64,000 nucleotides of DNA from Chlamydia muridarum str. Nigg. Lineage in GTDB: Bacteria > Chlamydiota > Chlamydiia > Chlamydiales > Chlamydiaceae. A model generated the notes under the pieces. It made no database searches and was not told the origin of the DNA. It worked only from the letters and a program-made list of their open reading frames with translations. Below are positions 27,354 to 38,200 of this stretch, piece by piece. The position numbers and the translations under genes were made by a program. Position 1 is the first letter of the stretch. Every line of letters starts with the position of its first letter. The DNA is taken from assembly GCF_000006685.1 (NCBI RefSeq), contig NC_002620.2, positions 836,588 through 900,587 on the forward strand. Direction: 5' to 3'.

Positions 27354-27812
27354 TTATGCCACACTATTTCTTCTACTAGATAGGGTTATAACAATATCCT
27401 CCACCCTACTTAAATTGTCATCAGTAAATATTTTATTTGAATTATTAAGCTCCCCATCATCCAAAATATCTTCAGAAGTTTTTAATACGTTTTTACACAA
27501 CTTCCACTTCGCTTCTGAACAAGATCCCTTATTCATAGATAAAATCCCAATACAGATGTTCACGCATCCTAAAATAGCTGGAATAGCCAGATAAATTGGA
27601 TTGCTCGCAGCAGTTGCAGGCAATATGAATAGCAAAACAATACTAAGAATAACCAAAAATATCCCCACTACTGCTAATCCTACCTTAAATGCGGTAGAAG
27701 ATAGGATCTTCGATGCACGCTCTTTTAGAGTTAAGGATCTAGCGTTATTAGAAACATTTTCCGATGAATTGTTTTGACTCGTGACTCCACTAACAATGGG
27801 TGTAGTGCTCAT
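27354..27812 (-). CDS. crpA: 15 kDa cysteine-rich protein CrpA (inclusion membrane protein)
   Basis: A 152-residue late-stage protein. The first 40 residues are polar and rich in Ser/Asn; two adjacent hydrophobic helices follow (about 43-68 and 74-93) in the bilobed Inc pattern, then a Cys-containing segment ([16 protein letters not shown]) and a charged tail. CrpA was named for its cysteines, but the bilobed region and published work on CT442 place it in the inclusion membrane rather than in the envelope. An AGGAGAGGG Shine-Dalgarno precedes the ATG. It lies downstream of omcB, separated by a strong terminator. Confidence 0.9.
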   Translation of the reverse strand: MSTTPIVSGVTSQNNSSENVSNNARSLTLKERASKILSSTAFKVGLAVVGIFLVILSIVLLFILPATAASNPIYLAIPAILGCVNICIGILSMNKGSCSEAKWKLCKNVLKTSEDILDDGELNNSNKIFTDDNLSRVEDIVITLSSRRNSVA

Positions 27813-27931
27813 TTCCCTCTCCTATTTGAGTTATCGGACAAGGAGTCTAAGCAAAAACATTTATTTTTACAAAACCCATTTAGAAAGCTCTCTGAGCAGG
27901 AAAATGAAAAAAATATTTTTTTTCAGAAAAT

Positions 27932-27970
27932 AAAAAAAGCCGCCCAAGACATCTCTTGGGCGGCTTTTTC
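27932..27970. terminator. Strong terminator between omcB and crpA
   Basis: AAAAAGCCGCCCAAGA pairs perfectly with its complement across a 4-nt loop, with T tracts on both strands. It ends the omcA-omcB transcript on the minus strand. Confidence 0.92.
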
Positions 27971-27994
27971 ACACATCTATTTGAAATTCAAAGA

Positions 27995-29641
27995 TTAATA
28001 GATATGTGTATTCTCCGTATCAGATACAGGAACTGTCAATGTATCGGAAGAAAGAATAGCTTCCCCACGAGCATCTCCAGCGGATACTGCTTTCAACGTT
28101 ACAGAAAACTCTACAGTTTCTTTAGAACCTAATCTAGGTAACGAATCAAACACTACCGTGTTTCCTGTAATGGTTCCTTTAGTTGGTCCAGAGAAAGATA
28201 TAGGTTGTAATTCTTTAGAGAATTTCAAAATTAAGGACACATTTGTATCTTCAGCAGAACCTCTGTTTGTCACACAGATACGATAAACAGTGTTCTCTCC
28301 TACGCAAATAGGATCACAAGTATCTACTACGCACATATGAGTAGCAGCAACTCCTTTCCAGTAAGTTGTTGCTTCTGCGCAAGAAGTACAAATACCGCAA
28401 TCAGAGCAACTTTTCACAACAACGTTGTTTGTGAATTGCCCTGGAGTTTGAGCTCTTACTAGAACCTTATATTGTAAAGACTCTCCAGGATTGAGTTCCT
28501 TCAAAGTCCAAACCAATTTATTACAAGAAATCTGAGCTCCAGCTGCTTCAACAACAGTTATTCCAGGAGAAAGCGTATCTTCAATTACAACGTCTCGTAA
28601 AACTAAGTCACCAGGGTTAGAAACAGAGATAACATATTCTACAGGCTTACAAACATAAGACCAATCTGCTCCCTCGATGTTAACTTGCACGCAAGGCTCA
28701 TTGATCACTGTTGTTACGCTAGCAGTATTTTTGTGTCCACCACAGTAAGAAACTGTAGCAATATTTGTGACTCGACCACGTTTAAGCGGACAAAACTCCA
28801 CGGTGATTGTTCTCTGTTCTCCAGGTTGCATATCCCCAAGAGTATATGTCAATACACGCTGTCCGGATGCATGAGCATAGCCATCTGGAACAGGATTTTC
28901 CACAACAACATTACGTGCTGTTGCTGTTCCTTGGTTGACTACATTAATTCTATAAGTTACTGGGCAACGCAAACATGCGCTTTCTGGACCTTCCTGTTTA
29001 ACACAGATAGCAGGCTGGCCACATTTCGTAACCGAACGGATCTCTGGACAAGCACAAACCGTTGCAGCTGTAAAGCAGCAACCTTCTTTAAGAGGTTTTA
29101 CCCATACAGTAATTTTACTCTTTTCGCCCTGTCCTAACCGATCAATTTTCCAAACTAGCTTACCATCAGCAGTAGGAGTAGTAGCTGGATCACTGCTAAC
29201 AAACTCTGCTTCGCATGGTAATTGCTGTGTAATGATTACATCAACACAGTCTCTTTTCCCTATAGCAGTAATCTCAATAGGATATGGAGATCCTACCGTA
29301 GCATATTCAGGAACGGACTGCACGATTTCTACATTACGATCATCATTAACTTTGACTGTATACATTTTGCCAAAGCAAGAATCCTGTCTAGGCTCTACAG
29401 CTTTAGTATCACGAACTGCAGTAACCTCTTTACGGACTACGGAAGTCCTATTTTGATGATTTTTTCTTGCTTTTCTGTCTTTTTGATGAGAAGTGGTCTC
29501 TTTCGCTTTGGTGTCAGCTAAGCTAATAACGTTGGTAGAGAGAGACTCTGCCATAGAGGTCTCTAACACCCCGCTAGCAAATAAACTCGCCACACTAGTC
29601 ACCGCGAAGATCGTCACAGCTCGTCTGATGAGTTTGTTCAT
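27995..29641 (-). CDS. omcB: Large cysteine-rich outer membrane protein OmcB
   Basis: A 548-residue envelope protein of elementary bodies, cross-linked by disulfides; it stands in for peptidoglycan and its N-terminal part can bind heparan sulfate. A signal peptide ([24 protein letters not shown]) is followed by a basic region ([12 protein letters not shown]), then repeated DUF11-type domains with many Cys pairs ([25 protein letters not shown]). The start at 29641 has AGGAGA six bases upstream; the in-frame ATG at 29659, used in some annotations (MRIGDP), has none. It follows omcA in the late omcAB operon. Confidence 0.97.
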   Translation of the reverse strand: MNKLIRRAVTIFAVTSVASLFASGVLETSMAESLSTNVISLADTKAKETTSHQKDRKARKNHQNRTSVVRKEVTAVRDTKAVEPRQDSCFGKMYTVKVNDDRNVEIVQSVPEYATVGSPYPIEITAIGKRDCVDVIITQQLPCEAEFVSSDPATTPTADGKLVWKIDRLGQGEKSKITVWVKPLKEGCCFTAATVCACPEIRSVTKCGQPAICVKQEGPESACLRCPVTYRINVVNQGTATARNVVVENPVPDGYAHASGQRVLTYTLGDMQPGEQRTITVEFCPLKRGRVTNIATVSYCGGHKNTASVTTVINEPCVQVNIEGADWSYVCKPVEYVISVSNPGDLVLRDVVIEDTLSPGITVVEAAGAQISCNKLVWTLKELNPGESLQYKVLVRAQTPGQFTNNVVVKSCSDCGICTSCAEATTYWKGVAATHMCVVDTCDPICVGENTVYRICVTNRGSAEDTNVSLILKFSKELQPISFSGPTKGTITGNTVVFDSLPRLGSKETVEFSVTLKAVSAGDARGEAILSSDTLTVPVSDTENTHIY

Positions 29642-29737
29642 AGGATCTCCTATTCGCATAGATTATTTTTTGTCTGCCATCGGGTAGAAATTGTTATTAA
29701 CTAACTTTTACCCTACACATTTTTCTTTTATCCGAAA

Positions 29738-29772
29738 TAGTTAGTAAGGAAAAGCATTTTCCTTACTAACTA
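29738..29772 (-). promoter_or_regulatory. Perfect 16-bp hairpin between omcA and omcB
   Basis: TAGTTAGTAAGGAAAA and its exact complement are separated by three bases. On the minus strand only ATTTCGG follows, a short T run, so it may act as a partial terminator, an RNA-processing site or a stabiliser that sets the omcA to omcB ratio. Confidence 0.75.
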
Positions 29773-29806
29773 CATCTGTTGTGGGTAGGCTTTTAACTTG
29801 CGCTAC

Positions 29807-30073
29807 CTATTGTCTACATCTGCCATCAGCCTGAATGCCTCTAGCTTGAGGGCCTTGTTTAGTTTCATGGTCTAATTCCCCACCGCAAGGTTTGCAAGAT
29901 GGGACATACCCGTTACAAGAGTTGCAACCACCGTTTACTTCTCTCTTCTTAGATTCACAGGGGGAACATTTAATAGGTGCGCATGGATCTTCGAAGCAAC
30001 AGTCAACGATACGACAACAACTACTTAAAGAAACAACACTACATAAAGCAGCGAGCAAAGCAGTTTTTTTCAT
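29807..30073 (-). CDS. omcA: Small cysteine-rich lipoprotein OmcA
   Basis: An 88-residue late outer membrane lipoprotein. The signal peptide ends in a lipobox (SLSSC, Cys19), and the mature part has over ten cysteines ([28 protein letters not shown]) that join the disulfide network with OmcB and MOMP. An AGGAGTCTGG Shine-Dalgarno precedes the ATG. It is the first gene of omcA-omcB. Confidence 0.96.
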   Translation of the reverse strand: MKKTALLAALCSVVSLSSCCRIVDCCFEDPCAPIKCSPCESKKREVNGGCNSCNGYVPSCKPCGGELDHETKQGPQARGIQADGRCRQ

Positions 30074-30108
30074 AACTTCCAGACTCCTTTCTAGAAAAGG
30101 GCTCTCGA

Positions 30109-30155
30109 AGTTTCTTTTATTAACAAAAGCAATTCTTTTACCAATAAAAGAAACT
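30109..30155 (-). promoter_or_regulatory. Large inverted repeat in the omcA leader
   Basis: AGTTTCTTTTATT and its exact complement frame a second 5-bp repeat (AAAAG / CTTTT). The whole forms an extended hairpin in the 5' untranslated region, about 35 bases before the omcA ATG. Its role could be mRNA stability in elementary bodies or a protein-binding site. Confidence 0.65.
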
Positions 30156-30400
30156 GGCCCTCACAGACAATATTACATTATAAAATAAAAATTATATCAA
30201 TTCTTTTTTAAAAAGAATCATCTAATAACAGATAGTTACTAATTAATAGTTATAAAGCAATGTGCGTCAAATCACTATATTTCAAACAGATGAAATTCTG
30301 TTGATAGAAACAAACAAAAATAAAAACGAAAGAGAATATTCCTAAACTATAGATAACAAACAAATTAACTATATAATAAAAGAATCAAAGGGGTAAAAAA
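30156..30400. promoter_or_regulatory. AT-rich divergent promoter region of omcA and the small lipoprotein gene
   Basis: For omcA (minus) the stretch holds TTGATA with a 17-bp gap to TGTAAT, and two TATAAT hexamers nearby. For the plus-strand gene TATAAT at about 30373 is a possible -10. In C. trachomatis the omcAB promoter is a late promoter repressed by EUO, whose gene is 2.5 kb away. The exact EUO site cannot be read here. Confidence 0.5.
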
Positions 30401-30625
30401 ATGAAAAGATTTTTCTTTTTGATGATTGCTACAGCAGCCCTCTTAACACAAGGGTGTTCTTACGAACCCCCTAAGAGAGAGTATATTTTGGCTCAAAGAT
30501 GCTCTCCTCTTTTCAAACACGCCCAAGCCATAAATTTCTCTTTAGCTCAGGCTGTATTTGAAAAGACTTTTGTCACAACAGTTCAGCCAAGCTCTCTAAA
30601 TCTTAAAGAACTTTCCCAGAACTAG
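30401..30625 (+). CDS. Small lipoprotein (CT444.1-like)
   Basis: A 74-residue protein with a signal peptide ending in the lipobox LTQGC (Cys19). The mature part is only 55 residues with no recognised domain ([19 protein letters not shown]). GGGG lies seven bases before the ATG. Its stop overlaps the convergent gltX stop by 4 bp. It stands opposite omcA across the AT-rich promoter region, so it may share developmental control, but this is inference. Confidence 0.75.
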   Translation: MKRFFFLMIATAALLTQGCSYEPPKREYILAQRCSPLFKHAQAINFSLAQAVFEKTFVTTVQPSSLNLKELSQN

Positions 30626-32142
30626 AAATCCAAAAAACGGATTTCTTCTAATGGCTGATCCTGCAATGCCTTATCGATCTGTTGCTGCAGTTTCTTTGGA
30701 ACTCCTCCCAATAAATTTTGAGCATGAGTGAGCCGAGCTCTTGTCCGAGCCTTCCCTAATAATTCCATAGAATCAAAAAGAGGCAACCCTTGTTTTTCCC
30801 CTGTAATAGTAACATATAACAAAGGAATTACAGCCTTTTTGTGATGAACTTGGAAAGCCTCAGCCAGCCACTTAGATCCTTGATAGAAGAAATCTTTTTC
30901 CCATAAATCTTTCTTCTCCAAATATTTAACTAAACTATAAAGCATTACCGCGGCTTGCTGATGACCAAGAGAAGATGGCAATAAATCTTCCTTAGAATAC
31001 TCTGGAATTGCCATGAAGAAGAAACTAGTTAATCGGATGAAATCTGCTAACGTAGTGATTCGAGTCTGGCAGAGAGGAAGAATTTTCAATAAAAACTCAT
31101 CATTCCACAACCAATCCTTCAACTCTTTTAAAAGACTCTCCGGAGATCCCTCATGATTGAGATAATGTTTATTCATCCAATCAAGCTTACGGATATCAAA
31201 AACAGCTCCGGATCTACCAATACGTTTAGGATCGAAAGCTTCTATCAGACGTTGCATGGAATAAATTTCCTCGTCCCCTTCCATACTATATCCCATTAGG
31301 GTTAGGAAATTCATAAACGCCTCTTTCTTATATCCAGCATCTCGATAATAGAAGATAGAAGTAGGATTCTTTCTTTTTGATAACTTACTTCCATCAGGGT
31401 TTAGAAGAAGCGGCATATGGAAAAACTGAGGAGGTTCCCAACCAAAAGCTTCATAAAGAAGAAGATGTTTAGGGGTAGAACTTAACCACTCTTCCCCACG
31501 CAACACATGTGTGATCCCCATCAAATGATCATCAACGACATTGGCAAAATGATAAGTAGGGAATCCATCCGATTTTACCAAAACTTGATCATCAACATCC
31601 GCCCAAGGGAAAACTACACGCCCTTTACACTGATCTTCAAAAACACTCTCCCCAGTTAAAGGCACTTTCAAGCGAATAGTATATGGTTGCCCCTGCTCCT
31701 CTCTTTGTCGAACCTCTTCTGCGGAAAGGTAACGATACCGACGATCATATCCTCCTCTGTACCCTAAGGTACTAGCCACTGCTCGCATTTCTTGCAGCTC
31801 TTGAGGAGTAGCAAAACATTTATACGCATAATCTGTTTGCAAAAGGATTTCTGCATATTTTTTATAGATTTCTGTGCGCTCAGATTGACGATAAGGTCCA
31901 TAGGGGCCTCCGATATCTGGCCCCTCATCCCAACGAATTCCACACCACTTGAGCGCCGAGAAAATATTTTTTTCATAATCATCACGACTTCGAGTTTGAT
32001 CCGTATCTTCAATCCTCAAAATCATTTTCCCATTAAATTTTCTTGCAAAAACCTCATTAAACAGAGCCATATAAGCAGTCCCCACATGAGGATCTCCTGT
32101 AGGAGAAGGGGCCACTCTAACGCGTACATTTTGGAAAGTCAT
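30622..32142 (-). CDS. gltX: Glutamyl-tRNA synthetase
   Basis: A 506-residue class I aminoacyl-tRNA synthetase. The HIGH-type motif is [11 protein letters not shown] (residues 12-22) and the KMSKS-type motif is [10 protein letters not shown]. Chlamydia has no GlnRS, so this enzyme is expected to charge tRNA-Gln with Glu as well, for correction by GatCAB; the specificity is inferred, not read from the sequence. Start ATG 32142 gives the family N-terminus, with a weak ribosome binding site. Confidence 0.96.
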   Translation of the reverse strand: MTFQNVRVRVAPSPTGDPHVGTAYMALFNEVFARKFNGKMILRIEDTDQTRSRDDYEKNIFSALKWCGIRWDEGPDIGGPYGPYRQSERTEIYKKYAEILLQTDYAYKCFATPQELQEMRAVASTLGYRGGYDRRYRYLSAEEVRQREEQGQPYTIRLKVPLTGESVFEDQCKGRVVFPWADVDDQVLVKSDGFPTYHFANVVDDHLMGITHVLRGEEWLSSTPKHLLLYEAFGWEPPQFFHMPLLLNPDGSKLSKRKNPTSIFYYRDAGYKKEAFMNFLTLMGYSMEGDEEIYSMQRLIEAFDPKRIGRSGAVFDIRKLDWMNKHYLNHEGSPESLLKELKDWLWNDEFLLKILPLCQTRITTLADFIRLTSFFFMAIPEYSKEDLLPSSLGHQQAAVMLYSLVKYLEKKDLWEKDFFYQGSKWLAEAFQVHHKKAVIPLLYVTITGEKQGLPLFDSMELLGKARTRARLTHAQNLLGGVPKKLQQQIDKALQDQPLEEIRFLDF

Positions 32143-32332
32143 TCGCTACTAACCCAGGAAAGGAAACTTTTCTATTTTTGTGAAACGAACTCCCTGCTCC
32201 AGGGTTCCTGTCTTATCTTGCAGGCATAAAATCGGACCGTTCAAAGCCCTACGTCCCTACACAATACCAAAGAAATTCATTCTTGGCGACTTTAACAAAG
32301 AGTAAAAAACGAGTTTTTCTAAGTATCTTTTT

Positions 32333-32372
32333 CAATAAAAAAGCCCTCTTCGGAATTCCGAAGAGGGCTTCT
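32333..32372 (-). terminator. Terminator of euo
   Basis: A 30-bp perfect palindrome (AAGCCCTCTTCGGAA and its complement, 32341-32370) followed on the minus strand by a T tract. It lies 20 bp past the euo stop. Confidence 0.9.
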
Positions 32373-32391
32373 CACAAAGAAGATCCTATTT

Positions 32392-32949
32392 CTAAGAAAC
32401 AAAATCCTCTGAGTCCGCTAGCAATTCTGATGCCCCGAGAGTCCCAAATCCTTCTCTCATAGCAGAAAGATTTTTACCTTTTCGCTCAGCTTCTTTCTTA
32501 AGATAATCGTTCCGGTACCGATCCACTTCGGAAACATGGATAACCCAAGCCGACCCTCTACGCTCCCCTTTCATAGCACCAATGCGTGTAGCGTAGTAAA
32601 TTTTCTGTTCAGGGACATTAAGCATGGAAGCCACTTGACCTACAGAGTAGAACCCCTTCTCATTATCGAATAACAATTCCCCTTGATAAGTAGACTTAGC
32701 TCTCGAATAACGATTACGTCGGTAATCCTCTAAATCTTGCAAATCAATTTCCCAGCGCGTAGTCTTCGACGCTTTTAATTTCTTCTGCTTAATAGCGACA
32801 TAGATAGCCTGACGAGTCACATTATGTAACTTGGCAGCCTGAGTGATCGATACCCTTTGCGCATTAGCGGAAACAGCATTCTCCTCTTCTTGCTGCTCCT
32901 CTTGAACTTGCTCTACTTCGGCCCATGTATCTTGTTGTAAGCATTCCAT
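32392..32949 (-). CDS. euo: Developmental DNA-binding repressor EUO
   Basis: A 185-residue chlamydia-specific regulator expressed early after infection; it represses late promoters (such as omcAB) until reticulate bodies convert. Two excisionase-like helix-turn-helix segments are visible: SITQAAKLHNVTRQAIYVAIKQKKLKA, with KTTRWEIDLQDLEDYRRNR, and YSVGQVASMLNVPEQKIYYATRIG, with WVIHVSEVDRYRNDYL. The ATG at 32949 (MECLQQDTW) matches the known protein; GGAGG lies about 13 bases upstream, rather far. A GTG at 32976 would overlap that Shine-Dalgarno and is rejected. Confidence 0.95.
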   Translation of the reverse strand: MECLQQDTWAEVEQVQEEQQEEENAVSANAQRVSITQAAKLHNVTRQAIYVAIKQKKLKASKTTRWEIDLQDLEDYRRNRYSRAKSTYQGELLFDNEKGFYSVGQVASMLNVPEQKIYYATRIGAMKGERRGSAWVIHVSEVDRYRNDYLKKEAERKGKNLSAMREGFGTLGASELLADSEDFVS

Positions 32950-33410
32950 ACGACTGTTTAGTCCTCCCCCGTCCACTTAAAAACACATCCTTTTCTTTTT
33001 TAGGCTTGGGCCCCTGTTATCTCCTAAAAAACACCCCATAGAGCGCCTACCTACATCTCTAGAGCGGACAAGCCCTTCCCACTATGTTTAGTTTTTCTCT
33101 TTCCAGGATAGCGGCGAGCGCCATCCAAAAAAATCTTAAACCATTTAAAAAGAGAAAGTAATATTCTCCCAACAAAAAACTTATTAATCAAGCTGTTTGT
33201 TAAAAATAAATGCTATTTTTGAAACAAACTTTTGTAAGTTTTTTACAATTAAGCCTATTGTGAGAGAGAGTTTTTCAAGAAATTTACAATATTTCCTGAT
33301 TATCCTAATTAAAATAAGATAGTTAAGCTAGAGTTGAAGATGACAGGGGTAAAATACCTCCTCCCGATCTCGATAAGAATGGTACAATGACCGCCAGGAG
33401 ATACAAGCGA
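32950..33410 (-). other. Long euo upstream region
   Basis: No gene is seen in these 461 bases between the recJ stop and the euo start. It must hold the euo promoter on the minus strand. Candidates such as TTGAAA or TTGATT exist, but none pairs with a good -10 at the right distance. Short out-of-frame ORFs here are judged spurious. The leader is AT-rich over 33140-33330. Confidence 0.5.
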
Positions 33411-35159
33411 TCAAGGAGCCTGTATACGAAAGTCCTGAATAAGAAGACGAACCGCCCCATGAACAGACCGCTTCATAACACGCAGTGTATAAGCGATATC
33501 TAGAGGCATATTCCAATTAGCCTTGAGCAAACTAATCTTATCTCCCTGACCAAAAGCCGTGCCCTCCAAATTTCTTTCCCCACTATTTAAATATAATTTT
33601 ACGTGATTCCCAGATAATAGCTTTGGATAACGTACTTGTATGGCCCTTGTATAAAAAACTGGAGACGGATTCCCCTTACCAAAAGGCTCCAGAAGCTCCA
33701 TAGAAGAGATCAGATCTTGGCTAATTTGAGAGAAATCCATGCATACATCCAAAGGCAAGGTTAACGTAGCCTCGTCTTTCCTTAAGGAGGAATTCACTAA
33801 ATGGATGAATTTTTTCCTGAACCCTTCTATCTGCTCCTCTTTGATCATAAGCCCTGCTGCAAAATCATGTCCTCCATAGGATAGAAAAAACGATTCGCAT
33901 TTACGAAGCACTCCTAATAAAGGGAACGCCCCTATCGTACGTAAAGAACCTTTTCCTATACCATCTTGAAGAGCAATAATTGCTACGGGTTTGTTATAGG
34001 TACGTGCCAAACGAGCAGAAATAATCGGGATGACTCGAGAATGCCAATAAGGAGATGCCAATACAATGGCAGATTGAGCAGTTAGCTTAGGATTTGCTGC
34101 CAAAATTCTTTCTACATCACGGAGCACTTCAGCCTCTATTCTCTGACGCTCCTGATTCACAATAGCAAGCTCCGAAACGATTGTTCCCACAGTTCGAGGA
34201 TCTTGAGATAATAATAACTTAACGCCCTGACTAGAATCTGCTAATCTTCCTAAGCTATTTAATTTAGGGGTAATTCTAATTCCTAAATTTGTTGAAGAAA
34301 TATCCGATTTATCAACCCCTGACAAAGAACAAAGCTTTTTTAAGCCTAAACGCTTTCCTTTTGTGATTTCTTTAATTCCATAGGAAACTAAAATACGATT
34401 CTCCCCGGAAAGTCTGCCAACATCTGCAATTGTTCCTAAACTCACTAAATCTAAAAAATGCAACAGATCTATTTTATCTTTCCAAGAAGCATCCTGCTTA
34501 ATCAGTTCTTCATAAGTTGCACATACTAACTTAAAAGCTACCCCAACCCCGGTCAGCTCCTTATTTGGATAAGAATTTTTATCTAATTTCGGATTCAACG
34601 TGGCAATACAATGGGGAAGTTTCCCTGTAGGCGTATGATGATCTGTGACAATAACATCTATACCCTGTTTGTTAATGGAACGAACTTCCCTTCCTGCAGT
34701 AATTCCACAATCCACAGTAATTAAGAGAGAAACGCCATCTTGTAGCATCTGAGAAATCAAAGAGGTAATTTCTCCGTGTTGTTTAAACAAAGTACCGGAA
34801 CAACAATAGCTCGTCTTTACTCCGAGCATTTGTAAAAATTCTACGAGTAAAGTCACACCTGTTATGCCGTCTACATCCCCATCGCCATAGATCATAACAT
34901 GCTCATTGTTTTCCTTAGATTTAAGGAGACGAGCGACAGCTTTTTCCATATCCAAAAACGAAGAGGCTGGATGTAACGATGGGAATTGCGGATACAAAAA
35001 ATCTCGGATCTCTTGGACAGATTGAAACCCTCGCGATACAAGAACTTGAGCAATTACAGGATGAAGATACAATTCTTTTATAATCTTCTTCAGAAACTCC
35101 TCATTATGCTTAGGATACGTCCATTTTTGTCCGAGTGCAGATAATTTGTCTTTTTCCAT
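33411..35159 (-). CDS. recJ: Single-strand-specific exonuclease RecJ
   Basis: A 582-residue DHH-family 5'-3' exonuclease used in recombination and mismatch repair. The metal motifs are YGDGDVDGITG (residues 91-101), VDCGITA and VTDHHTP, followed by DHHA1 (SYGGHDFAAG) and the OB-like C-terminal domain. Length is normal. It is separated from secDF by a terminator, so it needs its own promoter or readthrough. Homologue of CT447. Confidence 0.96.
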   Translation of the reverse strand: MEKDKLSALGQKWTYPKHNEEFLKKIIKELYLHPVIAQVLVSRGFQSVQEIRDFLYPQFPSLHPASSFLDMEKAVARLLKSKENNEHVMIYGDGDVDGITGVTLLVEFLQMLGVKTSYCCSGTLFKQHGEITSLISQMLQDGVSLLITVDCGITAGREVRSINKQGIDVIVTDHHTPTGKLPHCIATLNPKLDKNSYPNKELTGVGVAFKLVCATYEELIKQDASWKDKIDLLHFLDLVSLGTIADVGRLSGENRILVSYGIKEITKGKRLGLKKLCSLSGVDKSDISSTNLGIRITPKLNSLGRLADSSQGVKLLLSQDPRTVGTIVSELAIVNQERQRIEAEVLRDVERILAANPKLTAQSAIVLASPYWHSRVIPIISARLARTYNKPVAIIALQDGIGKGSLRTIGAFPLLGVLRKCESFFLSYGGHDFAAGLMIKEEQIEGFRKKFIHLVNSSLRKDEATLTLPLDVCMDFSQISQDLISSMELLEPFGKGNPSPVFYTRAIQVRYPKLLSGNHVKLYLNSGERNLEGTAFGQGDKISLLKANWNMPLDIAYTLRVMKRSVHGAVRLLIQDFRIQAP

Positions 35160-35189
35160 ATACTCTCATCCCAGGAGAGGAGCTCTTTT

Positions 35190-35227
35190 AAAAAAAAGCT
35201 CCTTTCCTCCTTCAGGAGGAAAGGAGC
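35190..35227 (-). terminator. Terminator of secDF
   Basis: On the minus strand GCTCCTTTCCTCC pairs perfectly with GGAGGAAAGGAGC over a 4-nt loop, followed by eight T. Confidence 0.92.
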
Positions 35228-35276
35228 AATAATCCCATAATTCCAGGATTACATACGCCCAAGCGCATTTCGTTAT

Positions 35277-38200
35277 TTACTGCAGGGAATTCTGTTCTTC
35301 CTTACGCACCATGAATAGGAGAAGCGGAGGAGCTATGTATAACGAAGATAACGTTCCTAACAAAATCCCTACCGTCATAATAAACGCAAAATTGAAAATA
35401 GAGCCACCTCCAACAAATAACAAAATGACCAACACAGACAGGGTGGTCGCTGTTGTCATGACCGTACGTCCCAGAGTCTTCTGCAAAGCATCATTGATCA
35501 ATATGGGCATTGGGGTGAACAATTTCTCACGTCGGTCCTCTCGAATACGATCAAAAATAATCAACGTATTATTCAAAGAGTAGCCTAACACCGTCATCAA
35601 TGCGCCCACTGCTTGTAAGTCAATCTGTATTCTATGCAAAAAGAAATGCAGAGCAACTAATACAGAGCAGGTCGCTAACAAATCATGCATTAAAGCACAA
35701 ATTGCACTGAAAGCATATCTCCATTCAAAACGCAAGCTAACATAAAGTAAGATAATTCCTAAAGCTCCAAATAATGCCATGATTGCCTGTGTTCGCATTT
35801 TATTCGAAAGCTGTCCACTTACCTTAAACCAACTTCCTCGAGAGGATTCAAATGCTGCAGGAGAAGTAGCATCACTAGAATCGGATAATACTTGCAAAAC
35901 TTGAGCTAGATGATGGTCCGCCCCATTCTGTTCCGAATACCCCCCTTTCGCTTGCTCAACACGAGCTAAAGCATTTTGAGAAAAATAGATCTTAACTTTT
36001 CCAGAGCTATCAGCTTTACGCACACGATAATCACGAGAAGACAACCCAATTTCCCGGAAGCGTTTTTTTAAAGCAGAACACATCTGATCTGGATTATAGG
36101 CACAAACATCAGAATCTAAGGTCAGCGCGTATCCTCCCTTGAAATCCATACCTAAAATGGAGTCCCAGGCACCAAAGCCTAGCCCAATACAACCTAAAAC
36201 GACTACAGCCCCGGAAACAACCCACAAACGCTTACATTCTTTCAAGAAATTATGTTTGACCCCTATGAACTTGTTCATCATATGTAATTGGGTCTCTCTC
36301 GTTTTTTGTATCCAAATCAAGAAAAAGAACTTCGTCATGAACAAAGATGTGAACATAGAAGAAAAAATTCCAATGATCAGGGTCAAAGCAAACCCTTTAA
36401 TTGGTCCTGTATCCAACATGAGAAGCAATGCCGAAGCCAAAATAGTTGTTAAATTAGAATCAAAAATTGCACTAAAAGCCTTCTTATAACCAGCCTCTAC
36501 AGACTCTGATAAACTTCTACTCAATAAATATTCTTCTCGAATCCTTTCAAAAACCAGGACGTTAGCATCAACCGCCATCCCCATTGCTAAGATAATTCCA
36601 GCTAGTCCTGATAGAGTAAGAGGAGCATCTAAATACTGCATAGATGCCCAGATAAGTAGTAAATTAAGAAGAACGGCTACCGAGGCAATGACACCCCCAA
36701 ACTTGTAATAAACACTCATTAATGCAATGAGAACCACTAGTCCTAAAAATACAGAGAGAATCCCTTGCAACCTCTGAGAGTGTCCTAACTCTGGAGAAAC
36801 TACTTCCTCACTTAAAATTTCAGGGATAAAGGACATAGCCCCAGATTTAAGATCAGAAGCTAAACGATTGACTTCCCTGTACGAAAAATTCCCAGAAACA
36901 CTTGCATGATCTTTGAGCGGAACATTTAACACGGGATCACTAATTACATACCCATCTAAAACAACAGCCATGCGCCAACCTCTTCCTCCAGAGAACTGGC
37001 TATTTTTTGTTCCATTAACCCCCTCTTGACAAAACTTAGATGTCCAAGCATGGAATTGCTGAACCGGAGTCTCCTTGCTATCGAGTGATACGGCTTTATC
37101 CTTAACACCAAAATTTAAAACATAACCTTCCCCTACCGCAAATTCTGGACGAATATTCTTAAGAGAAGCCCCCTCTAAAGCATGATTTCTAAATACAATC
37201 ATAAGAGGATTCACCTGCTCCCCAGACCCTTTTTCTACAGCAATCATAGAGTATTGAGTATCTAAGCAAGCAGATCCCATCTCATGTTCTTTAGAAAAAT
37301 TTAATCCAGCCTCCTTCAATTTCCCAATAGCAGCACGAACATTAGCAGGAATAGGTCCTTGATTTTCATGAAAAATGGTTGCTGCCAAATGATTGATATC
37401 TTTAGGAGAAGATTTATCAAGACTACGAGCTGTAAACCAGAGGTAATCTAAGAAGGTTTGTACTTCATAACGTAAGGGGCTTCTTGAAGAAAATTGCTCA
37501 TTCACGACGTGAAAAGACATTTTCGAAGTCCCTAAGATATCAGCAGAAGAAAGATTTGCAGCGCCAGGAACACTTACCTGTATGTGATCCCCCTCTCTTT
37601 GCATCCCTACTTCAGATACTCCCAATTTATTTAACCGAGCGTATAACTCATCAGAAACCTTATCAATCCCTTCTTTGTCCGTTACAAGGTTCCCTTGATG
37701 ATCTCGAAAAGCTAATCGAATTTGCTTTCCTCCGACAAAATCTGTTCCAAATCGTAAAACGTGTTCCCCTCGAGAATACTTCCTAACATTCAGTTTAAAA
37801 TTCTCAACAAAAACATTTTTATGTGGGATTGCTGCTCGCAAGCGAACTTGAGGATTCATAGAACACTGAGCCTGACGATATTGATCATCCCAACGGACAA
37901 GCTCTGCGTGCTGAGCTTTCTCAATGCGATTAACTACAGCTAAACGATCTCGAACGTCCCGAACTTCGAGAGAGGCTTCCCCAAAACTTTGAACAAATTC
38001 TTCCCCCCAAACCTGAATAACACGCTGCAAGGGTTCCTTGATTTCTAGAACACGATCCTCTCCTAAGCTCCAAGAAACTGCATCCGTATGAATAAAACAC
38101 GCATACAAATTCTGTAGATCCTGTTGTAACAATCCAGCTTCCTGAGGTCCTGAACTTTCGCACTTCGCAATAATTGAACGAAGCCCTTTAAACACAATAT

